From positions 1 to 13,201 of the forward strand of contig JALNWL010000051.1 in NCBI GenBank assembly GCA_023230905.1: a stretch of DNA of 13,201 nt, written 5' to 3'. Numbering within the stretch: the first letter of the stretch is position 1; each line of letters begins with the position of its first letter. Position numbers and translations under genes: made by a program. Positions 1 to 6,333 of this stretch are shown here, one piece after another. This DNA comes from Syntrophales bacterium. Lineage in GTDB: Bacteria > Desulfobacterota > Syntrophia > Syntrophales > UBA2251. Below the pieces are notes generated by a model, which saw only the letters and a program-made list of their open reading frames with translations, was not told where the DNA came from and did not search any database.

Positions 1-75
1 CCCGTCCGGGGCATCCCGACGCCGGCGGCGCTGGCGGCGCTGGACATGTCCGCGGAGGCGCAGGCCGTCGCGTAG
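1..75 (+). CDS. C-terminal fragment of an unidentified gene (5' end outside window)
   Basis: Reading frame 1 is open from the window edge to a TAG at 73-75 and gives 24 residues ending in ...MSAEAQAVA, rich in Ala. No domain can be recognised from so short a tail. The plus strand is favoured because a perfect bidirectional hairpin lies 66 bases downstream, between this stop and the convergent cytochrome gene, as expected at the end of two facing genes. The fragment could still be chance open frame in GC-rich DNA. Confidence 0.4.
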   Translation, partial: PVRGIPTPAALAALDMSAEAQAVA

Positions 76-141
76 CGCGACCCGATGCCGCCGGCCATCG
101 CTGTGTCAAAGCGCACCGGAGGGGTGGGATCGGCCTGAAAA

Positions 142-195
142 CACTTCGCGACAAAAAAGCCCGTTCGAGGGAACGGGCTTTTTTGTCGCGAAGTG
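142..195. terminator. Bidirectional intrinsic terminator, perfect 25-bp hairpin
   Basis: The left arm 142-166 and right arm 171-195 are exact reverse complements around a 4-nt GAGG loop. The arms contain a GC-rich half (GCCCGTTC/GAACGGGC) preceded by A6 and followed by T6. Transcripts from either side therefore end in a GC hairpin plus U-tract, and the A/T tracts and outer CACTTCGCG arms also pair. It serves the minus-strand cytochrome gene that stops at 209 and probably the plus-strand gene ending at 75. Confidence 0.9.
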
Positions 196-208
196 GGGCG
201 ACCCCGGG

Positions 209-748
209 TTACGGCACGACGAATTTGAAGTTGTGACACTGGGCGCAGAAATTTTCGGACTTCGCATGCTGATGATGGCAGAGGTCGCAGGCGGTATAGG
301 TGTTGCCGTGGGGCGATGAGTGGGGGTTCTGGGGCTTGACGTTGGCCGTCCTGGCCGCCACCGTCTCGAAGCTGCCGTGGCAGGCCAGGCACTGCTCGGT
401 GGAGAGCTCCTGGGGTGCGTTCAGGTCCGTGTGGCATGCTTGGCAGGTGATGCCCTTGAGCTGATGGAAGTGGCTCAGGGGCATTTTCGTGTAGAGCGCG
501 AGCGGACTCCCCTTCTGGTGGCAGCCCAGGCAGGCCTCGCCGTTCATCGCGGCGGTCGGGGCGTGGCCGTCCGGCAGGACCTTGTCCGCGCCGTGACAGG
601 CGGCACAGTCTCCCGCCTTGGCCGTTGCCAGCTTCTTGGGTGCCGCGAGGAGCGATCCGCCGGACGTTGCGGCGAACACGAGAACCAGGGCCATCAGGAA
701 GAAAATTCTCAGCGCCGTCTGCCGATCCGTCTGTTTGTCCGTTTTCAT
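209..748 (-). CDS. Periplasmic six-haem c-type cytochrome, electron-transfer partner of the adjacent flavin reductase
   Basis: This 179-residue protein has a hydrophobic signal segment (about residues 14-36, ending ...SLLAA) and six CxxCH haem-binding motifs, starting at Cys48, Cys73, Cys102, Cys120, Cys154 and Cys168. Many further His residues (His91-95 region, His143-161 region) could be distal ligands. The layout fits a small cytochrome c3 / flavocytochrome c haem-subunit type protein acting in the periplasm. The ATG has a good Shine-Dalgarno (GGGAGGA at about 754-760). It lies 84 bases downstream of the FAD reductase gene on the same strand, so the two are probably co-transcribed and the cytochrome should feed electrons to the flavoprotein. 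In Shewanella Fcc3 the haem domain is fused to the flavin domain and carries four haems; here it is separate with six motifs. Family level is sure; the exact donor and acceptor are not. Confidence 0.9.
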   Translation of the reverse strand: MKTDKQTDRQTALRIFFLMALVLVFAATSGGSLLAAPKKLATAKAGDCAACHGADKVLPDGHAPTAAMNGEACLGCHQKGSPLALYTKMPLSHFHQLKGITCQACHTDLNAPQELSTEQCLACHGSFETVAARTANVKPQNPHSSPHGNTYTACDLCHHQHAKSENFCAQCHNFKFVVP

Positions 749-832
749 CTTGTTCCTCCCGAGTGGTGATGGTCCGTCCGGAGGGGAGAGCCGCGGCCCC
801 GAGGTGCACCGCCCCTCCCCAACCGGTTCCTT

Positions 833-2380
833 TTAGCCCCAGGCCTTTTCCCTGACCGCGTTCCGTCCGGCGATACGCCCGAACGTCAGACAGTCCAGTA
901 CGGCGCAACTTCCGAGACGGACGGCGCCGTGGACGCCTCCCGTCACCTCACCGGCGCAGTAGAGACCGGGGATGGGCTTGTCATCCTCCACATTGAGGGC
1001 CTGCGCCTCCACGTTGATGTTGACGCCGCCCATCGTGTGGTGCACCTTGGGCATCAGCCGTGAGGCGTAGTAGGGGGCGGTGTCGAGGGCTCGCTGGTTC
1101 TTCTGGAGGTACCGGCCCCATTCCTCGTCCTTGCCGGCCGCTACCGCCTTGTTGAAGTTGGCGATGGTTTCCCTCAGGGGGGCGATCGGGCAGTCGTAGG
1201 CCTCCGCCATCGCCGCCAGCGAATCGTAGCGCTTAACGACGCCCCGTTCCATGAGCTTGGCCATGATGTCCCCGAGCATCTTCTGGCCGATGGCGAAGCC
1301 GTTGGCGTCGGTGAAGGCGATGCACTTGTTGCCGACCCGGATAATGGCGTCAGCACGGATCTTCCGGTCGGCCAGTTCGTTGACGAAACGCTTGCCGGTC
1401 TGGGTGTCGACCCAGAGCCCGTACATGGCACAGCACAACTGGGCGAAGAAGGGATTCAGCCCCATCCCCTTTTCGTCCGGGCTGCCCCAGGGGCCGAGCT
1501 GGATCCAGGAGAGCTGCACCGGGGTGCACCCGATCCGGAAGGCCTCGCGCAGCGCCTCTCCCGTGGCCCCGGGTTGGTTCGTGGATTCGAGATCGGCCGT
1601 CAACCGGGGATCCTGAATGGTCCGGAATGGGACGTCGTTGCCGAAGCCGCCCGTGGCCAGGACGACCGCTTTCTTCGCCTTGATGAACTTCGTCCTGCCG
1701 CTGTTTTCTCTCGGGAAGACATACTTCTCGCGGACCTCGACACCCTTGACCCGCCCATCGGTATCCCGCAGAAGGCGTTTGAGGAGGACCTGGGTGCGGG
1801 GAATAAGACCGATTTCCTTCAGCTTTTCCAATTGCTGCGTCACGATGGCCGAACCGCTCTGGTTGTAGGTGCTGTACATACGCGGGACCGAATGGCCGCC
1901 CTCCTGCGACAGGGAATCCTTGTACTTGACGCCGAGTTCGTTGATGGTCCACTGGACGGTGTTGTTGGATTCGTACGCCACCAGCCGGGCCAGCTCAAGG
2001 TGGTTCAGGTTGAGACCCGCTGCAAGCATGTCCTTGAGCAGCAGTTCCGGCGAATCCTTGATGCCGTCCCGGGCCTCCAGGGGTGAGCCGGCGGCGGAGA
2101 CGACGCCGCCGTTGATGATGGAATTGCCTCCGGGGGTCCGCATCTTTTCCAGAACCACGACCGAGGCGCCGGCCTTCTTGGCTTCGTAGGCGGCGGCAAG
2201 CCCCGCAAAACCGCTGCCGACGACCACGACGTCGAACGTTTCGTTCCATTTCTTCGGCATCGCGGCGGCTTCCGCCTCGCCCGGCCGCCAAGCCATCCCG
2301 GTGACCGCGATCCCCGCCGCGGTGCCTCCCGTGACCTTCAGGAAGTCACGCCTTGAAACCGCTTTTTCCTTTTCTTTCAT
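833..2380 (-). CDS. Tat-exported FAD-dependent reductase, fumarate-reductase flavocytochrome c family
   Basis: This 515-residue periplasmic flavoprotein reduces a C=C bond of an organic acid in related enzymes (fumarate, urocanate, methacrylate). The N-terminus has a twin-arginine signal (SRRDFLK, residues 9-15), then a dinucleotide-binding strand-turn with GSGFAG (55-60). Family active-site signatures follow: Arg in GKRFVNELADR (Arg339, the proton-donor Arg of Fcc3), HHTMGG (447-452) and GGVHGAVRLG with Arg488. At the place where Fcc3 has a substrate-binding His (QAHPT) this protein has QLGPW (Gly296), so fumarate may not be the substrate. A longer ATG lies at 2395, but it overlaps the GGAGGT ribosome site, so the ATG at 2380 is chosen. 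The cytochrome gene follows downstream. Geobacter methacrylate reductase is a known two-component precedent. Substrate unknown. Confidence 0.9.
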   Translation of the reverse strand: MKEKEKAVSRRDFLKVTGGTAAGIAVTGMAWRPGEAEAAAMPKKWNETFDVVVVGSGFAGLAAAYEAKKAGASVVVLEKMRTPGGNSIINGGVVSAAGSPLEARDGIKDSPELLLKDMLAAGLNLNHLELARLVAYESNNTVQWTINELGVKYKDSLSQEGGHSVPRMYSTYNQSGSAIVTQQLEKLKEIGLIPRTQVLLKRLLRDTDGRVKGVEVREKYVFPRENSGRTKFIKAKKAVVLATGGFGNDVPFRTIQDPRLTADLESTNQPGATGEALREAFRIGCTPVQLSWIQLGPWGSPDEKGMGLNPFFAQLCCAMYGLWVDTQTGKRFVNELADRKIRADAIIRVGNKCIAFTDANGFAIGQKMLGDIMAKLMERGVVKRYDSLAAMAEAYDCPIAPLRETIANFNKAVAAGKDEEWGRYLQKNQRALDTAPYYASRLMPKVHHTMGGVNINVEAQALNVEDDKPIPGLYCAGEVTGGVHGAVRLGSCAVLDCLTFGRIAGRNAVREKAWG

Positions 2381-2387
2381 CAGGGAC

Positions 2388-2393
2388 ACCTCC
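2388..2393 (-). promoter_or_regulatory. Ribosome binding site of the FAD reductase gene
   Basis: The minus strand reads GGAGGT here, 7 nt before the ATG at 2380-2378. It overlaps the upstream in-frame ATG (2395-2393), which makes the downstream ATG the more credible start and places the twin-arginine motif close to the N-terminus. Confidence 0.75.
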
Positions 2394-2544
2394 ATTCGAA
2401 AAAACGTTTTTCAAACAGGTTGACTTGAGGCCGCATCCCCCTTTTCGACTCTCCTATGGCATAAAATGGGAGAAAAGAAAACGAGAATTGCGCCGGCGTC
2501 TTCCCGCCCCGCGGCTCAAACACCCCTGTCGCTTCAGCAGGACG

Positions 2545-2577
2545 AAAAAAGCCCCCGGCAGCGATCCTGCCGGGGGC
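2545..2577 (-). terminator. Rho-independent terminator of the AtpZ-like operon
   Basis: The arms 2551-2561 and 2567-2577 form a perfect 11-bp GC-rich stem (GCCCCCGGCAG) with a 5-nt loop. On the minus strand the stem is followed by T6 (2550-2545). It begins 39 bases after the stop of the AtpZ-like gene and separates that operon from the reductase genes. Confidence 0.92.
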
Positions 2578-2616
2578 CGAGCGAGACGAGACGGGCGGTG
2601 AATCGACGGACCCCGC

Positions 2617-2856
2617 CTATTTCTGCTCCTTCCTCACCCAAGCCTCCCGATAGAGGCGGCCGATCGTCGTCACGATGGCGAGGAAGAACAGGCCGAGCAT
2701 GAAGTTGGGGGCCGTGCCGAGCCACTGGTCCAGGCGATAGCCCAGGTAGAGGAAGAGGAACGAGGCGATCACGATGACGAATCCCCAGGCGCTGATGGTC
2801 ATGATACCGTGCAGGCTATTGAGGTTCGTTCCGGTCTTTTGCGTGGTGGCGGTCAT
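2617..2856 (-). CDS. AtpZ/AtpI-like small membrane protein
   Basis: This 79-residue protein has two predicted membrane helices (about residues 22-40 and 49-67) joined by GYRLDQWLGTAPNF. That loop matches the G-x-x-LD-x-x-LGT-x-P-x-F signature of the AtpZ/AtpI family, whose genes normally precede the F0F1 ATP synthase operon and are linked to c-ring assembly or divalent-ion handling. It ends in a basic tail (REAWVRKEQK). The start has a strong AAGGAGGA site. It lies 50 bases after the two-helix protein gene and is followed by a terminator, so it is the last gene of a two-gene unit. No other ATP synthase gene is in the window, so its role here is uncertain although family membership is likely. 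Confidence 0.75.
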   Translation of the reverse strand: MTATTQKTGTNLNSLHGIMTISAWGFVIVIASFLFLYLGYRLDQWLGTAPNFMLGLFFLAIVTTIGRLYREAWVRKEQK

Positions 2857-2906
2857 GTTTCGTTCCTCCTTTCCAACGGTTTCCGCGTCCGGTCGGGGAC
2901 GGTTGG

Positions 2907-3182
2907 CTAGCTCACCAGGGTCTTCACCACGTTGACGACGGGGGAGGTGAAGAGGGCGACGAGGACGGTGTAGAGGGCGAAGGCGCCGACGGCCTCTCCC
3001 AGGTAGATCTTTTCATACTTGTGCTTGAGGGAAACGATGATGAGCCCGCCGACGATGAGGCAGCCGAGCTGGAAGTAGGGGAAGGCGTCTCCCGCCCCGA
3101 CGGCGTATTCGGCGAAGCTGAAGGTGGCCGTGAGGAGTACGACTGCGATCGTCACGATGAGGGTGGAAACGGTCTTTTTCAT
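2907..3182 (-). CDS. Small two-helix membrane protein with signal peptide, laid out like ATP synthase subunit c
   Basis: This 91-residue protein has a clear signal peptide (MKK, hydrophobic 5-20, cleavage near FSFA-EYA). A helix at about 34-52, a charged loop KHKYEKI (53-59) and a second helix at about 64-86 follow. Glu63 opens the second helix in the context GEAVGAFAL, which recalls the EA-x-x-x-[YF]AL stretch of c subunits. Several deltaproteobacterial c subunits carry such a signal. However, the first helix lacks the glycine-repeat GxGxGxG pattern and the loop lacks the usual R-[QN]-P-E, so I do not call it a functional c subunit. The start has an AAGGAGGA site. It is followed at 50 bases by the AtpZ-like gene, which supports an ATPase-related or ion-transport origin. 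Function unproven. Confidence 0.7.
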   Translation of the reverse strand: MKKTVSTLIVTIAVVLLTATFSFAEYAVGAGDAFPYFQLGCLIVGGLIIVSLKHKYEKIYLGEAVGAFALYTVLVALFTSPVVNVVKTLVS

Positions 3183-3451
3183 GGTCTATGTCCTCCTTGA
3201 AGGGTTTCTTTCGTTTTGCCTATTTATATGAGAAAAGCGTGCCACAGCGACGGGCACCGGCAATAATTCATGCAACTATTTGATTTATTGTTGCAAAGAT
3301 GAATTCGGGCATTTCGGTCGGCGGTCCGTTTGACCCCTCTGCAGGCGTCCGCTTGGATGAAACGTTCAACGGCGTTGAAAGGAATGGAGAGGCGCCGGGA
3401 GAGCGCCGGGTGTAGCTGAAACGCGTTCCCACCCAGGTCGGCCGTCGGCGG
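3183..3451. other. Intergenic region upstream of the two-helix protein gene and downstream of the toroid gene
   Basis: No convincing gene is seen. The part at 3215-3300 is distinctly AT-richer than its surroundings. On the minus strand it offers a possible -10 (TATAAA, rc at about 3223-3228) for the two-helix protein gene, with no good -35. Dyads are present: TGCAAC/GTTGCA (3271-3276 and 3290-3295), CAATAA/TTATTG (3261-3266 and 3285-3290) and GTGCC/GGCAC (3239-3243 and 3253-3257). These could be operator half-sites, but none matches a site I know. No clear terminator for the toroid gene is visible; TTCAAC/GTTGAA (3365-3379) and GGCGC/GCGCC are weak hairpins without a U-tract. Confidence 0.35.
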
Positions 3452-4309
3452 TTAATCGCATAAGCGCCATCCAATCAATTCGAATTTCCTAAGTAAATCG
3501 ATCGTCTCGACGGCCAAACAGGTGTCCTCCAGGGTGGCGATGCCGGCTTGGGTGGATCGCGAAAAGCCGCCGCTCAGTGTCTGGCAGGCCGACAGGAATT
3601 GAAGGCAGGCATCCGCATGGGGAGGCGGCCTGTTTAAATAGGCTGAAGCCACCACGCCCGCATGGATATGCTCCAGGAAGGAGAAGGTGGTGAAGGGGAT
3701 ATCGACAAACCCGCAGACCGGATCGGCGCATTGCGAAACAAAGGCCTCGCTTCCCAAGATCTGCAGGGGATAACCCAGCCTATCGAGGATTCGCAAAGCC
3801 TGGGCGGTTTCCAAAAGCGTTGCGTAGAATGCGCCGAAGCCTCCGTCTTCTTTTCGAAAATGCATGACAAATCGGATCACGGTCTCGCGGAGGGAGGGCG
3901 CGAGCGCAATATGCCGGGCGGTGCAGAGCTCCACGAGCATCAGCATCCGCCGGAAGATGGACGTGACTTCGGCCGGCAATTTCTCGATCTCGTAAACATG
4001 GAGATGATCCAGGATGTAGGATGTCGGATCGGCTTCCGGCTCCTCCCCCAGGAGTTTCAGCGATTGCAGACAGTAGAACGCCTGGAAGATGCTCTCATAG
4101 GCGCCGTCCTGTTGTTGGCGGGCCTTGAGAAACCCCAGGGTGCGATCCTCCCGGAACGGGACGCCGAGCAGGTGGAGGATCGAGAGAGCGTAGTACGTGT
4201 CGGAGCCGTTGGGTTCTTCCAGACGATAAAAACAGAAACCGCCCTCCCGGCAACGGCGTTCGAGGACATAACGGACAATCCGATCCACGGGAAGACTATG
4301 TCCAGCCAC
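3452..4309 (-). CDS. Alpha-alpha toroid protein with prenyltransferase / squalene-cyclase-type repeats
   Basis: This 285-residue soluble protein is built of helical-pair repeats with the G-G-F/Y turn typical of the terpenoid cyclase / protein prenyltransferase beta-subunit fold. Repeats are visible at about 20-50 (REGGFCFYRLEE..DTYYALSILHLLG), 63-88 (RQQQDGAYESIFQAFYCLQSL), 152-178 (RKEDGGFGAFYATLLETAQAL), 195-224 and 242-274 (CQTLSGGFSRS..EDTCLAVETIDLL). No DxDD or DxDDTA cyclase motif is seen. The length is about half of a squalene-hopene cyclase, so an enzymatic cyclase role is doubtful and a binding or recognition scaffold is equally possible. It starts at a GTG that overlaps the end of the ATPase gene by 14 nt, with GAGG upstream, which implies translational coupling. 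It is the last gene of the riboswitch operon. Fold fairly sure, function unknown. Confidence 0.8.
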   Translation of the reverse strand: MAGHSLPVDRIVRYVLERRCREGGFCFYRLEEPNGSDTYYALSILHLLGVPFREDRTLGFLKARQQQDGAYESIFQAFYCLQSLKLLGEEPEADPTSYILDHLHVYEIEKLPAEVTSIFRRMLMLVELCTARHIALAPSLRETVIRFVMHFRKEDGGFGAFYATLLETAQALRILDRLGYPLQILGSEAFVSQCADPVCGFVDIPFTTFSFLEHIHAGVVASAYLNRPPPHADACLQFLSACQTLSGGFSRSTQAGIATLEDTCLAVETIDLLRKFELIGWRLCD

Positions 4310-4940
4310 GATTCCGTTCCCTCGATACGGTGTCTTTCATGCCCAAAGGATAACAGCCAGAGGCCTCCGAAAGCATTCGTACATCGGCATCCGTCCATGG
4401 CAGCTTGTATCTTCGGCGTGCATCGTTGAAAAATGCGATGGTCTCCTCGATCGGCAGGCGTTTAACGACGACATCGATCGCCGGCAGCAATTCTGCGCGG
4501 AGGCGGAACAGATCACGCGCGGGGAGGAACGTTTCAGCGATGGCCACAAACAAATAGCGTTTCTCCAGGATCAGATAACGAAGCAGGGAAGCCTTGGCGG
4601 CTGTCAATCGGGCGAGGTTGTCCAAAACGATGATGTGCTGACGGGAATCCTTGAGGGCGATATTGGCCGTCAGGTAACGTAACGACTTATAGGTCCTTGC
4701 TTCAATCTCGCCGGTTGACCTTCCGGCCGAAATAAATTCCTTGAGCAGGCGTCGGCAAACCTGGGTGGGCGCGAGTGAAAAATCAACGAAAACGAACCTC
4801 CAGTTCTTTTCCGTGAGAGCGGCAATGTGCTTGATCAAGATCGTCTTCCCGATGCCGTGAATTCCGGTTAGGACGACATTTTGACCCCGTTCGAGAGCCC
4901 GGATAATCCGAGCGGTATCCTTTTCGCGACCGACAAACAT
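4296..4940 (-). CDS. Small P-loop ATPase, STAND/ORC-like (AAA_16 type)
   Basis: This 214-residue ATPase begins with FVGRE, the N-terminal box of ORC/STAND-type AAA modules. Walker A follows at 25-33 (TGIHGIGKT), then Walker B at 103-108 (IIVLDN, Asp107), a possible sensor strand (FVAIAET, 131-137) and a short helical lid ending in EASGCYPLGM, which resembles the GxPLA/L motif closing the lid of STAND proteins. The chain stops right after this motif, so the C-terminal winged-helix and repeat sensor found in most STAND proteins is missing. The next gene, overlapping by 14 nt and offset by +1 in frame, encodes a repeat-rich toroid that could supply the sensor in trans. The start ATG has AGGTGA about 6 nt upstream. 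It lies 63 bases after the enolase gene in the same direction. Confidence 0.82.
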   Translation of the reverse strand: MFVGREKDTARIIRALERGQNVVLTGIHGIGKTILIKHIAALTEKNWRFVFVDFSLAPTQVCRRLLKEFISAGRSTGEIEARTYKSLRYLTANIALKDSRQHIIVLDNLARLTAAKASLLRYLILEKRYLFVAIAETFLPARDLFRLRAELLPAIDVVVKRLPIEETIAFFNDARRRYKLPWTDADVRMLSEASGCYPLGMKDTVSRERNRGWT

Positions 4941-5003
4941 GCCATCACCTGATCAGGAGTCATCAACCGCATGGGCAGGGGCGGACTCCATCGCCGGCTC
5001 AGG

Positions 5004-6293
5004 CTATTTTGTGGAACCTTTTTTCATGGGATTCTCGAAACAGGCGTCCGCACCCAACTCGGCCTCGATCTCCAGCAGGCGGTTGTATTTGGCGATTCGT
5101 TCGCTCCGGCAGGCTGAGCCCGTCTTGATTTGCCCCCCTCCCATGGCCACGGCGAAGTCGGCCAGGAAGGTGTCTTCCGTTTCCCCCGAGCGATGGGAAA
5201 TCACGATTCCCCATCCGGCTTTGCGGCATAAATCGACCGCTTCGATTGTTTCCGTCACCGTGCCGATCTGATTGAGTTTGATGAGGACGGCATTGGCGGT
5301 TTTTTCTTCGATGCCGCGTTTGATGAAACGGGAGTTCGTCACAAAGATGTCGTCGCCGACGATCTGGATCCGGGTGCCAAGCAGGCGCGTTTGCGCCTGG
5401 AACCCCTCCCAGTCGTTTTCCGCCAAGCCATCTTCAAGGGAGACGAGCGGGTATTTTTGCAACCAGGAATCATAAAGTCGGTTCATTGCGGCGGCGTCTT
5501 TCTCGCCCTGCCCGGATTTGACAAGCCGGTAACGCCCGCCTTCGTAAAAGGAACTCGCGGCCGGGTCCAAAGCGAGGGCCACATCCCGGCCGGGTTGGTA
5601 ACCGGCTTTTTCAATGGCTTCCAGAATCACCTCACAGGCCTCTTCGTTGCTCTTCAAATTCGGCGCGAAGCCCCCTTCATCGCCGACGCCGGTCACATGT
5701 CCCTTCTTGCTCAAGATACCCTTCAAGGCATGGAAGGTTTCCACCCCATACCGCAGGGCCTCGGCGAAGGTGGGCGCGCCCAGGGGCATCACCATGAATT
5801 CCTGAAAATCGATGCTGTTGTTGGCGTGCTTGCCGCCGTTAAGGATATTCATCATGGGTACGGGAAGACGGATCTTCCGGGATCCGGCGAGATAGGTATA
5901 GAGAGGCGTGGACAGGCTCAGGGAAGCCGCCCTCGCCACGGCCATTGAGACGCTGAGCATGACGTTGGCTCCGAGGCGGCCCTTGTTCGGCTGGCCGTCG
6001 AGATCGATCATCAGGCGGTCAATTTGTTCCTGCGCAAGTGGATTCATGCCAATCAGGGCGGGTGCAATTGTTTTGTTGACGTTGTGAACGGCCTGCAGCG
6101 TTCCCTTGCCGCCGTACCGCTTTTTATCACCGTCGCGCAGCTCCACGGCCTCGTGCTCCCCCGTGGACGCCCCGGAGGGGCAGGAGGCGGAGGCGGAAAT
6201 CCCGTCATCCAAGGTGACAAAGGCGCGCAGGGTTGGATTGCCTCGCGAATCGAGTATCTCCATGGCGTGAATTCTCTTTATTTTTGGACTCAT
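5004..6293 (-). CDS. eno: Enolase, probably a fluoride-regulated paralogue
   Basis: This 429-residue cytosolic phosphopyruvate hydratase interconverts 2-phosphoglycerate and phosphoenolpyruvate. All key residues are visible: mobile loop PSGASTG (39-45), His156, Glu206 in GDEGGF, Mg ligands Asp243, Glu287 and Asp314, catalytic Lys339 in LIKLNQIGT, SHRSGETED (366-374) and Lys390 in GQIKTGS. Length is normal. Some usually invariant neighbours differ: CPSGASTG instead of VPSGASTG, LDPAASSFY instead of LD-[VAC]-AASEFY, and TGSACRSER instead of TGS-x-[SC]RTDR. It lies 40 bases after the dynamin-like gene in the transcript led by a fluoride riboswitch. Enolase is the textbook target of fluoride inhibition and is among gene classes reported under fluoride riboswitches, so the context fits an inducible replacement or surplus enzyme. 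Whether the substitutions change fluoride tolerance cannot be told from sequence. AAGGA lies 9 nt before the ATG. Confidence 0.95.
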   Translation of the reverse strand: MSPKIKRIHAMEILDSRGNPTLRAFVTLDDGISASASCPSGASTGEHEAVELRDGDKKRYGGKGTLQAVHNVNKTIAPALIGMNPLAQEQIDRLMIDLDGQPNKGRLGANVMLSVSMAVARAASLSLSTPLYTYLAGSRKIRLPVPMMNILNGGKHANNSIDFQEFMVMPLGAPTFAEALRYGVETFHALKGILSKKGHVTGVGDEGGFAPNLKSNEEACEVILEAIEKAGYQPGRDVALALDPAASSFYEGGRYRLVKSGQGEKDAAAMNRLYDSWLQKYPLVSLEDGLAENDWEGFQAQTRLLGTRIQIVGDDIFVTNSRFIKRGIEEKTANAVLIKLNQIGTVTETIEAVDLCRKAGWGIVISHRSGETEDTFLADFAVAMGGGQIKTGSACRSERIAKYNRLLEIEAELGADACFENPMKKGSTK

Positions 6294-6333
6294 GACGGTG
6301 TTCCTTTCCCTGTAAGGATATCGGAATAAATTT

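Noticed and set aside
2398..2414. AAAAACGTTTTT dyad just upstream of the FAD reductase gene
   Set aside because: A short A/T palindrome in an A-rich spot; no known operator match and not supported by a second copy.
2907..3182. Naming the 91-residue protein AtpE
   Set aside because: It lacks the glycine-repeat first helix and the conserved polar loop, and no other ATP synthase subunit genes are present.
3223..3245. Possible sigma-54 promoter (TGGCAC on the minus strand) upstream of the two-helix protein gene
   Set aside because: The -24-like TGGCAC is present but the GC of the -12 element is missing at the required spacing.
3268..3474. 68-residue open frame on the minus strand after the toroid gene
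   Set aside because: Composition is rich in Arg, Pro and Ser like a random frame, it overlaps the end of the toroid gene, and it has no recognisable motif or convincing ribosome site.
3452..4309. Calling the toroid protein a squalene-hopene cyclase or prenyltransferase enzyme
   Set aside because: Only the repeat fold is visible. The chain is short, the DxDD-type catalytic motif is not found, and there is no isoprenoid gene nearby.
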